In this document: positions 15,745 to 24,720 of the stretch, piece after piece
Position numbering within the stretch: the first letter of the stretch is position 1
Layout of the letters: the number at the start of each line of letters is the position of its first letter
Source: Knoellia remsis
Lineage (GTDB): Bacteria > Actinomycetota > Actinomycetes > Actinomycetales > Dermatophilaceae
Direction: 5' to 3'
Length of the DNA: 64,000 bases
Assembly (NCBI RefSeq): GCF_003002895.1
Contig: NZ_PVTI01000002.1
Span: 182,213-246,212 of the forward strand
The notes under the pieces: model-generated
Told to the model about the DNA's origin: nothing
Seen by the model: only the letters and a program-made list of their open reading frames with translations
Database searches by the model: none
Translations under genes and position numbers: made by a program

Positions 15745-17526
15745 GTGGCCATGCGCATGTCGTCCCTGTTCCTGCGAACCCTTCGCGAGAACCCGGCGGA
15801 CGCCGAGGTGCCGAGCCACCAGCTGCTCGTCCGGGCGGGCTACATCCGGCGGGTCAGCCCCGGCATCTACACGTGGCTGCCGCTCGGGCTCCGGGTGCTG
15901 CGCAACGTCGAACGGATCGTGCGCGAGGAGATGGACGCGATCGGCTCGCAGGAGCTGCTCTTCCCGGCGCTGCTGCCCAAGGGGCCGTATGCCGCGAGCG
16001 GCCGCTGGGAGGAGTACGGCGACAACATCTTCCGCCTCCAGGACCGCAAGGGCGACGACTACCTGCTCGGGCCGACGCACGAGGAGATGTTCACCCTCAC
16101 GGTGAAGGACCTGTTCTCGTCCTACAAGGACCTGCCCCTGTCGATCTACCAGATCCAGACGAAGTACCGCGACGAGGCGCGGCCGCGCGCCGGCGTGCTG
16201 CGCGGGCGCGAGTTCGTCATGAAGGACAGCTACTCCTTCGACATCGACGAGGCCGGACTCGACAAGAGCTACCAGCTGCACCGCGACGCCTACATCCGGA
16301 TCTTCGACCGGCTCGGCTTCCACTACGTCATCGTCGAGGCCATGGCCGGCGCGATGGGCGGGTCGAAGTCCGAGGAGTTCCTCGCCACCGCCGAGAACGG
16401 TGAGGACACCTACGTTCGCTGCCCGAACTGCGGATATGCCGCGAACGTCGAGGCCGTGCGGGTGCCGGTGCCCGATCCGGTCCCCTTCGAGGGCACGACG
16501 ACCGCGCACGCCGAGTCGACGCCGGACACCCCGACGATCGAGACGCTCGTGGCGCACCTCAACGCGCACTTCCCGCGGGAGGACGGACGTGAGTGGGCGG
16601 CGGCCGACACCCTGAAGAACGTCCTCGTCACGCTCGTCCACCCCGACGGCACCCGCGAGCCGCTCGCCATCGGCATCCCCGGCGACCGCGAGCTCGACGA
16701 GAAACGGCTCGGCGCCCAGGTCGAGCCGGCGACGGTGGAAGCCTTCGAGGAGAAGGACTTCGCGGCGAACCCGAGCCTGGTCAAGGGCTACATCGGGCCC
16801 AACGTGCTCGGGGCCGAGGGGACGTCGGGGATCCGCTACCTGCTCGACCCGCGCGTCGTCGACGGCACCCGTTGGGTGACGGGGGCGAACTGGCACGGCC
16901 AGCACTTCCTCGATCTCGTCAAGGGCCGCGACTTCGGCGCCGACGGCGTCATCGAGGCCGCGGACGTGCGCGTGGGCGACGCCTGCCCCTCCTGCGGTCA
17001 CGGGCTCGAGGCGGCGCGCGGCATCGAGATGGGCCACATCTTCCAGCTGGGCACGAAGTACGCCGAGGCGCTCGACCTCAAGGTGCTCGACGAGAACGGC
17101 AAGCTGCAGACCGTCATCATGGGTTCCTACGGCGTGGGCGTCTCCCGGGCCGTGGCGGCCGTCGTCGAAGGCAACCACGACGACCTCGGCATCATCTGGC
17201 CGCGGGAGATCAGCCCGTTCGACGTGCACGTCGTCGCCACCGGCAAGGACACCACCCGCGACCCCGAGGTCTTCGAGACGGGCGAACGGCTCACCCGGGA
17301 GCTCGAGGCCGCCGGAGTCTCCGTGCTCTACGACGACCGGCAGAAGGTCAGCCCCGGCGTGAAGTTCAAGGACTCCGAGCTCATCGGTGTCCCGACGATC
17401 GTCGTCGTCGGCAAGTCCCTCGAGAACGGCGTCATCGAGATCAAGGACCGCCGCACCGGCGACCGGCGTGAGGTGCCGGTTGCCGATGCGGTGGACATGA
17501 TCGTCGCCGAGGTCGGGCGGGCCTGA
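15745..17526 (+). CDS. proS: Prolyl-tRNA synthetase, bacterial type with editing domain
   Basis: A 593-residue class II synthetase. Motif 1 lies near residues 33-75, motif 2 is [25 protein letters not shown] (about 133-160), and motif 3 is GSYGVGVSR. The insertion between motifs 2 and 3 (about 225-405) is the Ala-tRNA(Pro) editing domain. The start is GTG 15745, six nt after GGAGAG; ATG 15751 is also possible. No T-box is visible upstream. Confidence 0.97.
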   Translation: MAMRMSSLFLRTLRENPADAEVPSHQLLVRAGYIRRVSPGIYTWLPLGLRVLRNVERIVREEMDAIGSQELLFPALLPKGPYAASGRWEEYGDNIFRLQDRKGDDYLLGPTHEEMFTLTVKDLFSSYKDLPLSIYQIQTKYRDEARPRAGVLRGREFVMKDSYSFDIDEAGLDKSYQLHRDAYIRIFDRLGFHYVIVEAMAGAMGGSKSEEFLATAENGEDTYVRCPNCGYAANVEAVRVPVPDPVPFEGTTTAHAESTPDTPTIETLVAHLNAHFPREDGREWAAADTLKNVLVTLVHPDGTREPLAIGIPGDRELDEKRLGAQVEPATVEAFEEKDFAANPSLVKGYIGPNVLGAEGTSGIRYLLDPRVVDGTRWVTGANWHGQHFLDLVKGRDFGADGVIEAADVRVGDACPSCGHGLEAARGIEMGHIFQLGTKYAEALDLKVLDENGKLQTVIMGSYGVGVSRAVAAVVEGNHDDLGIIWPREISPFDVHVVATGKDTTRDPEVFETGERLTRELEAAGVSVLYDDRQKVSPGVKFKDSELIGVPTIVVVGKSLENGVIEIKDRRTGDRREVPVADAVDMIVAEVGRA

Positions 17527-17553
17527 GGCTTGGACTGGGGCCCGGCCGTCGCG

Positions 17554-17567
17554 TCAGCGCGCGCTGA
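17554..17567. terminator. Short palindrome between convergent proS and beta-helix genes
   Basis: TCAGCGCGCGCTGA is a perfect 14-bp palindrome in the 50-bp gap between two convergent genes. It may form a cruciform-like or short terminator stem, but there is no loop or T-tract, so this is weak. Confidence 0.3.
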
Positions 17568-17576
17568 GCATCGACG

Positions 17577-19208
17577 TCAGCGCGAGCCGGCGTCGGCTGG
17601 GGTGAACGGTGTCAACTCGACCGGGCTCGGGACCGGTCCGCTCACGCCGTCACCCTCGTAGGCGCCGGCGTTCACCGGGCCGCTCAGCGGGACCGGGTTG
17701 CCGAACCAGTCACGCGTGACGTCGTCGGCGATGGCCTTGCCGGTGTCGAGGACGGGCGAGGTCTCGTGCAGGCGGTAGCCCTGCGGACCCGTGCCGCGCG
17801 CAATGAACCGCGGGTCGGCCGTCATGCCGCCGGGGTTGGCCGGCACGCCCGTGACGTTCCAGAAGGTGTTGTCGGACAACGAGATCCGGGTATTCGGGCG
17901 CAGGTTCATGGTCGCGCTGCCCGCCCCCTCCTTGACGACGATGTTGTTCTCGAAGGCGATGTTGTGCGGGCGGGTGGTGTTCTCGTTGATCACCGTCTGG
18001 CTCACGCCGTCGCCGATGTAGATCGTGTTGTTGTAGACCTTGGCGTCGCCGATGCTGCCGCTGCACATCTCGAGCCCGCGGTAGCTGTCGTTCTGGCTGA
18101 TGTTGTAGCGAACGACCGCCCCGGTGATCGTGCCCTCGGCGGTGCAGATGAGCATGAAGCCGCCGTCGTTGTCGTGGCTGTAGTTGTACTCGACGACGGT
18201 GTTGTTCGTGCCCTCGTCGATGTCGAAGCCCATGCCGTCGACGGTCGAGTTGCCGCCCGAGGACTCGTTGTAGCGGATGGTGACGTTGTCGGAGTTCCAC
18301 GGCCAGATGCCGGCGTTCCATCCGGAGGAGCGCATCTGGAACTTGTGGACCTTGTTGTAGTCCATGAGGCCGCCGTCGACCTGGGTCATGACGATGCCGT
18401 CTCCGCCGGTGTTCGTCACGGTGTTGCCGGTGATGCGCACGTTGCGGCTCGGCGTCCACGGCGGCAGGTCCGGGCGGTTGATGTCCTCGCGGCCGCGCCA
18501 CACGCTCGCAACGAGGTTGATGCCGGTGCGGTCGACGTCCTCGATGCGGTTGCCCTGGACGATGACGTTCTCGAACCAGCTGGCCCGCTCGGTGCCGAGG
18601 ACGCGAAAGTAGAGGCCGCCGCTGCCGTTGGTGTCCTTGGCGTCGTCACCCCATACGTCATGGATGTAGAGGTCGCGGACGACGAGTCCCTCGGCCTTGC
18701 CGTAGTTCTCGAGGTCGACGGTGACGCCGCGGCGCTTCGTCCCGGGGTTGGCGGCGTTGGTCACCTCGAGCTTCTCGAGGGTGACCCATTCCATGTTCCT
18801 GATGCGGATGGCGTCGGGCGCTCCCTGTCCGTCGATGACCGGTCGCGAGCCCGTGCCGTATGCCGTGAAGGTCACCGGCGCGTCCCTGGCGCCGGTGCCG
18901 CTCGGGGCGAGGGTTCCGGCGCACGTGGTGCCGCGGCGGAAGGCGACCGTCGTCCGGGGCCGCAGGGTGAGCGCGTTGACCTGCTCGAGGCTGGTGAACG
19001 GACGCTTGGCGGTGCCGTTGTCCTTGCCCGTCGGTGCGGCGGAGCAGTCGACGTGCAGGGTGCGCCCCGGAGCGGCGGCGGAGGGGGAGGCGACGACGGC
19101 CACCGGCGCGGCGGCGGCCAGCGCGGCGACGGTGACGGTCACCAAGGGCGCGAGGCGACGGCGGTGCGGGCGACGCAGCCGGTGTGGTGCGCGGGAGAGG
19201 ACGGGCAC
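17577..19208 (-). CDS. Secreted right-handed parallel beta-helix protein (polysaccharide lyase-like)
   Basis: A 543-residue precursor. A basic Arg-rich N-terminus and long hydrophobic core (LVTVTVAALAAAAPVAVV) ending SPSAAAPG form the signal peptide. The mature part begins with a DUF1565/pectate-lyase-like start (GKDNGTAKRPFTSLEQVNAL) and continues with repeated N-rich coil units (NVTIRYNESS, NTVVEYNYSHDNDGG, AVVRYNISQNDSYRG). The active site is not obvious. GTG 19208 is fixed by AAAGGAG eight bases upstream. It probably binds or cleaves an extracellular polysaccharide. Confidence 0.8.
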   Translation of the reverse strand: MPVLSRAPHRLRRPHRRRLAPLVTVTVAALAAAAPVAVVASPSAAAPGRTLHVDCSAAPTGKDNGTAKRPFTSLEQVNALTLRPRTTVAFRRGTTCAGTLAPSGTGARDAPVTFTAYGTGSRPVIDGQGAPDAIRIRNMEWVTLEKLEVTNAANPGTKRRGVTVDLENYGKAEGLVVRDLYIHDVWGDDAKDTNGSGGLYFRVLGTERASWFENVIVQGNRIEDVDRTGINLVASVWRGREDINRPDLPPWTPSRNVRITGNTVTNTGGDGIVMTQVDGGLMDYNKVHKFQMRSSGWNAGIWPWNSDNVTIRYNESSGGNSTVDGMGFDIDEGTNNTVVEYNYSHDNDGGFMLICTAEGTITGAVVRYNISQNDSYRGLEMCSGSIGDAKVYNNTIYIGDGVSQTVINENTTRPHNIAFENNIVVKEGAGSATMNLRPNTRISLSDNTFWNVTGVPANPGGMTADPRFIARGTGPQGYRLHETSPVLDTGKAIADDVTRDWFGNPVPLSGPVNAGAYEGDGVSGPVPSPVELTPFTPADAGSR

Positions 19209-19312
19209 AGGAGCTCCTTTGCTCAGAAATGATCGACTCTGCTTGCATCGCCCACTATTCATGCAGAAGTGCGCATGTGGCAACCGAAACATCGGAGTGG
19301 TCCGGGCAGCAA

Positions 19313-19318
19313 TAGGCT
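19313..19318 (+). promoter_or_regulatory. -10 box (TAGGCT) of the HAD-TSUP-kinase-cobK operon
   Basis: TAGGCT ends 6 nt before GTG 19325. All four following genes overlap head to tail, so this is the likely promoter of the whole unit. Confidence 0.5.
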
Positions 19319-19324
19319 GAGCCG

Positions 19325-20116
19325 GTGACTGCTCCGACGCCCGTGTCCTCCGTCGCCGCCGTGATCTTCGACTGGGGCGGGACGCTCACCCCGTGGCACG
19401 ACGTCGACCTGCCCGAGCAGTGGCGCGTCTTCGCCCGCGAGGTGCACGGCATCCCCGTCGACTCGCCGGAGGTCAGCGAGGTCGACCTTGAGCGGGCCCA
19501 CGAGCTCGCCGAGACGATCCTCGCCGCCGAGTCGGACGCGTGGAAGCGGGGCCGCGAGGACCACTCGAGCGCGAGCATCGAGCAGATCCTCGACGCTGCC
19601 GGCGTCGACGCCGAGGACGATAGGCACCATCTCGCGCTCGCGGCATACCAAGGCTTCTGGGAGCCGCACACGCACACCGACCCACAGGTCCGCCCGCTGT
19701 GGGAAGGCTTGCGGGAGAGGGGAATTCGCGTCGGCGTTTTGTCCAACACGATCTGGTCGCGCGAGTACCACCGCGAGATCTTCGCCCGCGACGGGGTGCT
19801 CGACCTCATCGACGGCGACGTCTACTCGTCCGAGATCCACTGCGTCAAGCCGCACCCCGACGCGTTCCGGCTCGCCTGCGAGGCCGTGGGTGTCGCGCCC
19901 CGTGAGGCGGTCTACGTCGGTGACCGGATCTTCGAGGACGTCCACGGGCCGCAGCAGATCGGGATGCGGGCGATCTGGGTCCCGCACAGTGACATCCCCG
20001 CCGCCCAGCGTGTCGAGGTGACGGCCGAGCCCGACGCTCGCGCCCAAGAGCTCCTCGACATCCTCGACATCGTCGACCGGTGGCTCGACGAAGGCCGCGC
20101 CGACGCCGATGGGTGA
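19325..20116 (+). CDS. HAD-superfamily hydrolase
   Basis: A 263-residue HAD phosphatase-like protein. Motif I is IFDWGGTLTPW (nucleophile Asp16, with the usual second Asp replaced by Gly), motif II is VGVLSNT, and later KPHPDAF and VYVGDRIFEDVHG give motifs III and IV. Without the second Asp it may be a dehalogenase-like or divergent phosphatase. It is the first gene of an operon ending in cobK; a role in cobalamin synthesis is possible but unproven. Confidence 0.85.
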   Translation: MTAPTPVSSVAAVIFDWGGTLTPWHDVDLPEQWRVFAREVHGIPVDSPEVSEVDLERAHELAETILAAESDAWKRGREDHSSASIEQILDAAGVDAEDDRHHLALAAYQGFWEPHTHTDPQVRPLWEGLRERGIRVGVLSNTIWSREYHREIFARDGVLDLIDGDVYSSEIHCVKPHPDAFRLACEAVGVAPREAVYVGDRIFEDVHGPQQIGMRAIWVPHSDIPAAQRVEVTAEPDARAQELLDILDIVDRWLDEGRADADG

Positions 20117-20888
20117 GGTCGAGCTCACGACCGTCGCCCTCATGGCCCTGGCCGGGTTCGTCGCCGGCTGGATCGACGCCGTCGTCGGCGGGGGAGGGCT
20201 CGTGCAGATCCCGGCACTGTTGCTCGGCTTCCCGGGCGCGACACCGGCGCAGGTGCTCGCGACGAACAAGGTCGGGTCGGTCGCCGGCACGGTCGCCAGC
20301 GCAACAACCTATTGGCGTCGCGTGCGTCCCGACCTGCGGACGGCCCTGCCGATGGCCGCCGTCGCCTACGTGGGGGCGATCGGCGGCGCCTTCATCGGGC
20401 TGAACATCCCCAAGGCGGCGTTCAACCCGATCATCCTCGTCATGCTCATCGCCGTCGGCGCCTACACGCTCTTCAAGCCCTCTCTCGGCACGAGCACTGC
20501 ACTGCGCTGGGACGGCACCCGGCACACGGCGACGGCGATGCTCGTCGGGTTCGTCATCGGGATCTACGACGGCGCGCTCGGCCCGGGCACGGGCTCGTTC
20601 ATGGTGTTCGCCCTCGTCGGGCTCATGGGGTACGCGTTCCTCGAGGCCAGCGCCAAGGCGAAGATCGCGAACTTCGCCACGAACCTCGGCGCGCTCACCG
20701 TCTTCGTGCCCGGCGGGCACGTCATGTGGAAGGTCGGCGCCGTCATGGCGGCGGCCAACCTGCTCGGCGGTTACGTGGGAGCGCGCACGGCGGTGTCGCG
20801 GGGGAGCGGGTTCGTGCGGGTCGTGTTCGTCGTCGTCGTGGCCGCGTTCATCGTGCGGATCGGTGGGCAGGTGCTCGGTGTCTGGTGA
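20109..20888 (+). CDS. TSUP-family permease (TauE/SafE-like)
   Basis: A 259-residue membrane protein with about eight hydrophobic segments and the TSUP repeat motif GGGGLVQIPALLLGFPGATPAQVLATNKVGS. The second half repeats it as YDGALGPGTGSFMVFALVGL. TSUP proteins move sulfite, sulfoacetate or other organic anions. Here it overlaps the HAD gene by 8 bp and the kinase gene by about 11 bp in an operon that ends with cobK, so a substrate linked to cobalamin precursors is conceivable. Confidence 0.87.
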   Translation: MGEVELTTVALMALAGFVAGWIDAVVGGGGLVQIPALLLGFPGATPAQVLATNKVGSVAGTVASATTYWRRVRPDLRTALPMAAVAYVGAIGGAFIGLNIPKAAFNPIILVMLIAVGAYTLFKPSLGTSTALRWDGTRHTATAMLVGFVIGIYDGALGPGTGSFMVFALVGLMGYAFLEASAKAKIANFATNLGALTVFVPGGHVMWKVGAVMAAANLLGGYVGARTAVSRGSGFVRVVFVVVVAAFIVRIGGQVLGVW

Positions 20889-21576
20889 GTCAGTGCCCGA
20901 GGCCCTGGTCGGGCGCGCGGTCGAGGAGCTGCTCGACCGCCTCGCTGCTCTCGTCGACGGCGTCGCGCCCCGTCGCGCCGTGCTCGGCATCGCCGGTCCT
21001 CCGGGCGCGGGGAAGACGACGGTCGTGACACGGATCCTCGAGGCGGCCGCCGGGCACTCACGGCTGTCCGGCCGGGTCGCCCACGTGCCCATGGACGGCT
21101 ACCACCTCACCAATGTGGAGCTCGACGCCCTGGGTCGCCGCGACCGCAAGGGTGCTCCGGACACCTTCGACGCGGTGGGGTATGCCGGTGTGCTGGCTGC
21201 GGTGCGCGGCGTGCCGCGCGCGGTTGTCACCGCGCCGACCTTCGACCACGTCGTCGGCGAGCCGGTGCCGGACTCAGTGACGGTGTCCACCGAGGCGGAT
21301 CTCGTTGTGACAGAAGGCAACTACCTGCTCCTCGATGACGGTGACTGGACGGCCGTCCCCGCGCTGCTCGATGAAGTGTGGTGGTGCGAGCTGGACGACC
21401 CGGTGCGCGTCGAGCGGCTCGTCGGTCGGCACGTCGGCACCGGCCGCGAGCCTGGCGCCGCGCGCGAGTGGGTGCTGCGCTCCGACGAGGCCAACGCCCG
21501 AGTCGTCGCCGAGGGAGTGGCGCGTGCGGACCTCGTGCTCCTCGACGGCGTCGTCGTCCGGGCGAGGCGACCATGA
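20878..21576 (+). CDS. P-loop kinase, uridine/pantothenate kinase-like (YggC/FrcK type)
   Basis: A ~232-residue P-loop kinase: GPPGAGKTT (about residues 40-48), then VPMDGYHLTN and the late lid region RHVGTGREPG. This is the family annotated as nucleoside/nucleotide kinase or fructokinase-like, with uncertain substrates. GTG 20878 or GTG 20893 could be the start; I take the longer, which overlaps the permease stop. The stop overlaps cobK as ATGA. Its place next to cobK makes it a candidate for an otherwise unassigned phosphorylation in the cobalamin route. Confidence 0.8.
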   Translation: MSGESVPEALVGRAVEELLDRLAALVDGVAPRRAVLGIAGPPGAGKTTVVTRILEAAAGHSRLSGRVAHVPMDGYHLTNVELDALGRRDRKGAPDTFDAVGYAGVLAAVRGVPRAVVTAPTFDHVVGEPVPDSVTVSTEADLVVTEGNYLLLDDGDWTAVPALLDEVWWCELDDPVRVERLVGRHVGTGREPGAAREWVLRSDEANARVVAEGVARADLVLLDGVVVRARRP

Positions 21577-22310
21577 CTCGGGTGCTCCTGCTCGGCGGGA
21601 CGGCCGAGGCGCGTGCGCTGGCCTCCGCTCTCGTGGCAGGCGGGACCGATGTCGTGTCCTCGCTCGCGGGACGTGTCTCGTCGCCTCGGATGCCGGTCGG
21701 CCCGGTTCGGGTCGGCGGTTTCGGGGGCGTGGACGGCCTCGTGCGGGAGCTGCGCGAGGGCGGGTTCACCCACCTCGTCGACGCCACTCACCCCTTCGCC
21801 ACGACGATGACGTCGCATGCGGCCGCGGCTGCTCGCGCGGCGGGGGTTCCGTGCCTCCGGCTGGCACGGCCCGGATGGTCTGCTCACCCCGACGCGGGCC
21901 GGTGGTGCTGGGTCGACTCCTACACCGACGCCCGGGCCGAGGCCGAGCGCCTCGGCACGCGGAAGCCGTTCCTCACGACCGGGCGGCAGACGCTCGAGCA
22001 CTTCGCTGCCTGGACCGACCGCGAGGTCGTCGTCCGGGTCGTCGAGCCGCTGGACCGGGGTGCGCCGTCGGCGTGGACCGTGCTGCTCGACCGTGGCCCC
22101 TTCGGCGTCGAGGACGAGCGGAAGCTCATGCGTGAGCACGGCGTCGATCTCCTGCTGACCAAGGACTCCGGCGGGGACTACACCGCCGCGAAGCTCGACG
22201 CGGCTCGCGGGCTCGGCGTGCCAGTCGTCGTCGTGCGACGACCCGCGGTCCCCTCGGGCCTGACCGAGGTGGGCACGGTCGCCGACGTCCTCACCTGGCT
22301 TTCCGACTGA
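21573..22310 (+). CDS. cobK: Precorrin-6A reductase
   Basis: A 245-residue NADPH-dependent enzyme reducing precorrin-6A to dihydroprecorrin-6A in the aerobic pathway. It opens VLLLGGTAEARALASAL, has VDATHPFATTMT around residue 70, and a late LLLTKDSGGDYTAAKLDAA, all typical of CobK/CbiJ. Length is normal. The start overlaps the kinase stop. The TGA lies inside the left arm of a 23-bp hairpin, so the stop codon and terminator are merged. Confidence 0.95.
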   Translation: MTRVLLLGGTAEARALASALVAGGTDVVSSLAGRVSSPRMPVGPVRVGGFGGVDGLVRELREGGFTHLVDATHPFATTMTSHAAAAARAAGVPCLRLARPGWSAHPDAGRWCWVDSYTDARAEAERLGTRKPFLTTGRQTLEHFAAWTDREVVVRVVEPLDRGAPSAWTVLLDRGPFGVEDERKLMREHGVDLLLTKDSGGDYTAAKLDAARGLGVPVVVVRRPAVPSGLTEVGTVADVLTWLSD

Positions 22311-22399
22311 TTGCCGATTCCGTTCGGTCCGACCGAACGGAATCGGCAATCAGTGGTGCACGGAATCGGCAATCAGTGGTGCACGGAATCGGCAATCAG
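22307..22399. terminator. 23-bp palindromic terminator plus two tandem half-repeats between cobK and cobD
   Basis: Arms 22307-22329 and 22331-22353 are perfectly complementary with a single-base centre. Two tandem 23-bp units (22354-22376, 22377-22399) then repeat the right arm's CGGAATCGGCAATCAG preceded by TGGTGCA. The cobK stop is inside the left arm and the cobD stop (22396-22398) is inside the last unit. It should terminate both convergent operons. The tandem part looks like local duplication of a hairpin half. Confidence 0.8.
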
Positions 22400-23394
22400 T
22401 GGCGTCGGTGGCGGGCGGCGGCTCTGCCGGCGACGAGGGTGATGAGTGCGACGGTGGACAGTCGACGCAGGTGGGCCGTGGCACGGGGGATGTCGGAGGG
22501 CGTGACGGAAGGTCCGTCCCCGAGCTGCCCGCGGTCCTCGTCGACCCCGTCGTAGTGGTTGGTCCCCCCGAGCCGCACGCCGAGGACCGACGCCCACGAT
22601 GCCTCGACCGGGCCGGCGTTGGGGCTGGGGTGTGCCGGCGCGTCCCGGAGCACCGTGCGCAGCACATGGCCGGCCCGGGTGACCCCGGTCGCGCCGTCAT
22701 CCGCACCACCACCCGAACCGACCCCGACAGCTGCCAGAGCGGCGTTGAGGGCGACGGTGAGGCGGGCCGGGAGCCAGTTCACCAGGTCGTCGAGGCGGGC
22801 GGCCGCCCAGCCGAAGCGCTCGTAGCGGGCGTTGCGGTGACCCCACATCGCGTCGAGGGTGTTGACGGCCCGATACCCGACGAGCCCGGGGACGCCCGCG
22901 ACAGCGCCCCAGAACAACGGCGCCACGACGGCGTCGGCGGAGTTCTCGGCGATGCTCTCGACGCAGGCGCGGGCGATCCCGTCACCGTCGAGCCTGCTCG
23001 GGTCGCGGCCGACGAGGTTGCGGATGCGTGCCCTGGCGCCCGACAGGTCAGGCTCGGTGAGGAGTGTGCCGATGGCCTCGCCCTCCCTTTCGAGAGACCG
23101 TCCCCCGAGCACCGCCCAGGTGGCGACGGTGGCGGTGACGGCCCGCATCGTCGGGGGGAGTCGTCGCTCCAGCAGGGCAGTGCCGGCGACCGCCGCCACG
23201 AGGCCACCCGCGAGCAACCCTCCGCGAACGCGGCGAGGTGCGTAGCCGCGCTCCTCGACAGCGGCAGCGACCCGGCCGAAACCGGCGACCGGGTGCCCCC
23301 GTCGGGGGTCGCCGAGCACCCGGTCCGCGGCGAAGCCCACAAGCAGCCCGATCGCAACCGGGTCGAGACGAGTTGAGGCCGGGGACCGGCTCAC
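22396..23394 (-). CDS. cobD: Adenosylcobinamide-phosphate synthase (CobD/CbiB)
   Basis: A 332-residue inner-membrane protein that attaches the aminopropanol (phosphate) arm to adenosylcobyric acid. Signature segments are DRVLGDPRRGHPVAGFGR near the N-terminus and VGYRAVNTLDAMWGHRNARYERFGWAAARLDDLVNWLPAR. SIAENSADAVVAPLFWGAVAG lies between. GTG 23394 overlaps the cobU stop by 4 bp. It is the last gene of the seven-gene cob operon behind the riboswitch near 31.2 kb. Confidence 0.95.
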   Translation of the reverse strand: MSRSPASTRLDPVAIGLLVGFAADRVLGDPRRGHPVAGFGRVAAAVEERGYAPRRVRGGLLAGGLVAAVAGTALLERRLPPTMRAVTATVATWAVLGGRSLEREGEAIGTLLTEPDLSGARARIRNLVGRDPSRLDGDGIARACVESIAENSADAVVAPLFWGAVAGVPGLVGYRAVNTLDAMWGHRNARYERFGWAAARLDDLVNWLPARLTVALNAALAAVGVGSGGGADDGATGVTRAGHVLRTVLRDAPAHPSPNAGPVEASWASVLGVRLGGTNHYDGVDEDRGQLGDGPSVTPSDIPRATAHLRRLSTVALITLVAGRAAARHRRH

Positions 23395-23936
23395 GTGGGC
23401 TCCCGGAGGGGGAGGACGTGGCCGGCGACGACGAGCAGCACCCGGTCGCTCGCGCGGGCCACGTCCTGGTTGAGGCGGCCGAGCTCGTCGGCGAAGACCC
23501 GGCCCGAGCGATGCGCGGGGACCACGCCCCAGCCGACCTCGTTGGTGACGGCGACGACGTCGTGGGGGCACCGGGCCCAGGCGTCGACAACGGCACGGGT
23601 GCGTTCGTGCAGCGCCGGCTGCCATGCCTCGCGCGGCCGGTCCCAGGCGTCGAGCTCGTCGAGGACACCGGTGAGCCAGGTGCCGAGGCAGTCCACGAGC
23701 GCCGGCCCGGTCAGCGCGTCGACCGCCCCCGCCAGGTCGCTGGTCTCGACCGTGGTCCAGGCCGGGGGTCGACGGGCCCGGTGGGTGGCGATGCGATCGG
23801 CCCAGTCCGGGTCGTCCGCGGTCGGTCCGGTCGCGACATAGGTGACAGCCGCGTCCGACCCTGCAGCCTGCGACGCCAGTCGTTCGGCGATGACCGACTT
23901 CCCGGAGCGGACGCCTCCGGTCACGAGGGTGCGCAC
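23391..23936 (-). CDS. cobU: Adenosylcobinamide kinase / cobinamide-phosphate guanylyltransferase
   Basis: A 181-residue bifunctional enzyme that phosphorylates adenosylcobinamide and adds GMP. The P-loop GGVRSGKS (7-14) and the HRARRP segment (His52, the guanylylated residue region) are visible. VTNEVGWGVVPAHRSGRVFADELGRLNQDVA is the family's conserved C-terminal block. It starts with GTG 23936, one nt after the cobS stop. Confidence 0.96.
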   Translation of the reverse strand: MRTLVTGGVRSGKSVIAERLASQAAGSDAAVTYVATGPTADDPDWADRIATHRARRPPAWTTVETSDLAGAVDALTGPALVDCLGTWLTGVLDELDAWDRPREAWQPALHERTRAVVDAWARCPHDVVAVTNEVGWGVVPAHRSGRVFADELGRLNQDVARASDRVLLVVAGHVLPLREPT

Positions 23937-23937
23937 G

Positions 23938-24705
23938 TCACCACCGCCCCGAGGAGAGGGCGACGAGGATCGCGGTGAGGGCCAGCTCGATGCTGGCGCC
24001 CATGACGTCTCCGCTCACCCCGCCGAAGGCCCGGCGGCAGGTGCGCAGCACCTGGGCCACCACGATCGTTGCGACGACGGTCGCCGTCAGACCAGCCCAC
24101 GGTTCGAGTCCCGCGGCAGTCGTCGCCGAGGCAAGGGTCGCGGCGATCGCCACCCCGCCCAGGGAGGCGGCCCACGTCGGGACCGACCCGGCGACGACGG
24201 CGCCGAGCCCGCTCGGGCGCGCGGACGGCATACCGGACCGACAGGCGAGGAGCAGCGCGCCGCGTGAGGCGGCCACGACGACGCCGACGACGAGCCAGGC
24301 CCACGGGCGGGTGACGAGCGCCGCTAGACCCGCCACCTGGACAAGGAGGGTGACGACCACCGCGGCCACACCCATGGGGCCGACGTCGCCGCGGCGCATC
24401 ACCTCGAGCGCGCGCTCGCGAGTCCACCCGGCGCCGAGACCGTCGACCGTGTCGGCGAGCCCGTCGAGGTGCATGGCCCGGGTGGACAGGGCGAGCGCGC
24501 CCACGACGAGCGCCGCCGTGACGAGGGCCGGGAGCCCGGCCAGCTCACCCAGCGCGGCGACGACTCCCGCGACGACGGCGACCGGAAGCGCGGCGAACGG
24601 CGCCAGCGTCATCGCCCAGCGGGCCTGACGACGCGTCGGCTCCGCCACCGGCCCGACGGGCACGACCGTCAGCGTTCCCACGGCGAGACGGAGTCCAGAA
24701 GCCAT
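23938..24705 (-). CDS. cobS: Cobalamin (5'-phosphate) synthase
   Basis: A 255-residue membrane enzyme joining GDP-cobinamide to alpha-ribazole (phosphate). Hydrophobic segments alternate with the Mg-binding loop MHLDGLADTVDGLGAG. I start at ATG 24705 (MASGLRLAVGTL); an in-frame TTG at 24714 adds three residues and is less likely. The 24218-24233 stretch carries a full copy of the DUS-like 16-mer, read as GMPSARP in a loop of the protein. Confidence 0.95.
   Translation of the reverse strand: MASGLRLAVGTLTVVPVGPVAEPTRRQARWAMTLAPFAALPVAVVAGVVAALGELAGLPALVTAALVVGALALSTRAMHLDGLADTVDGLGAGWTRERALEVMRRGDVGPMGVAAVVVTLLVQVAGLAALVTRPWAWLVVGVVVAASRGALLLACRSGMPSARPSGLGAVVAGSVPTWAASLGGVAIAATLASATTAAGLEPWAGLTATVVATIVVAQVLRTCRRAFGGVSGDVMGASIELALTAILVALSSGRW
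24218..24233 (+). repeat. DUS-like 16-mer inside cobS
   Basis: An exact copy of CGCGCGGACGGCATAC inside a coding region, translated on the minus strand as part of a GMPSARP loop. Confidence 0.8.
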
Positions 24706-24720
24706 GTCCGACAACGGTGT

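Noticed and set aside
14914..17229. Long minus-strand open frame over the MFS and proS genes
   Set aside because: Antisense shadow of two real genes with no recognisable domain.
24706..24714. TTG start for cobS
   Set aside because: ATG 24705 lies three codons in and matches the usual start; nothing favours TTG.
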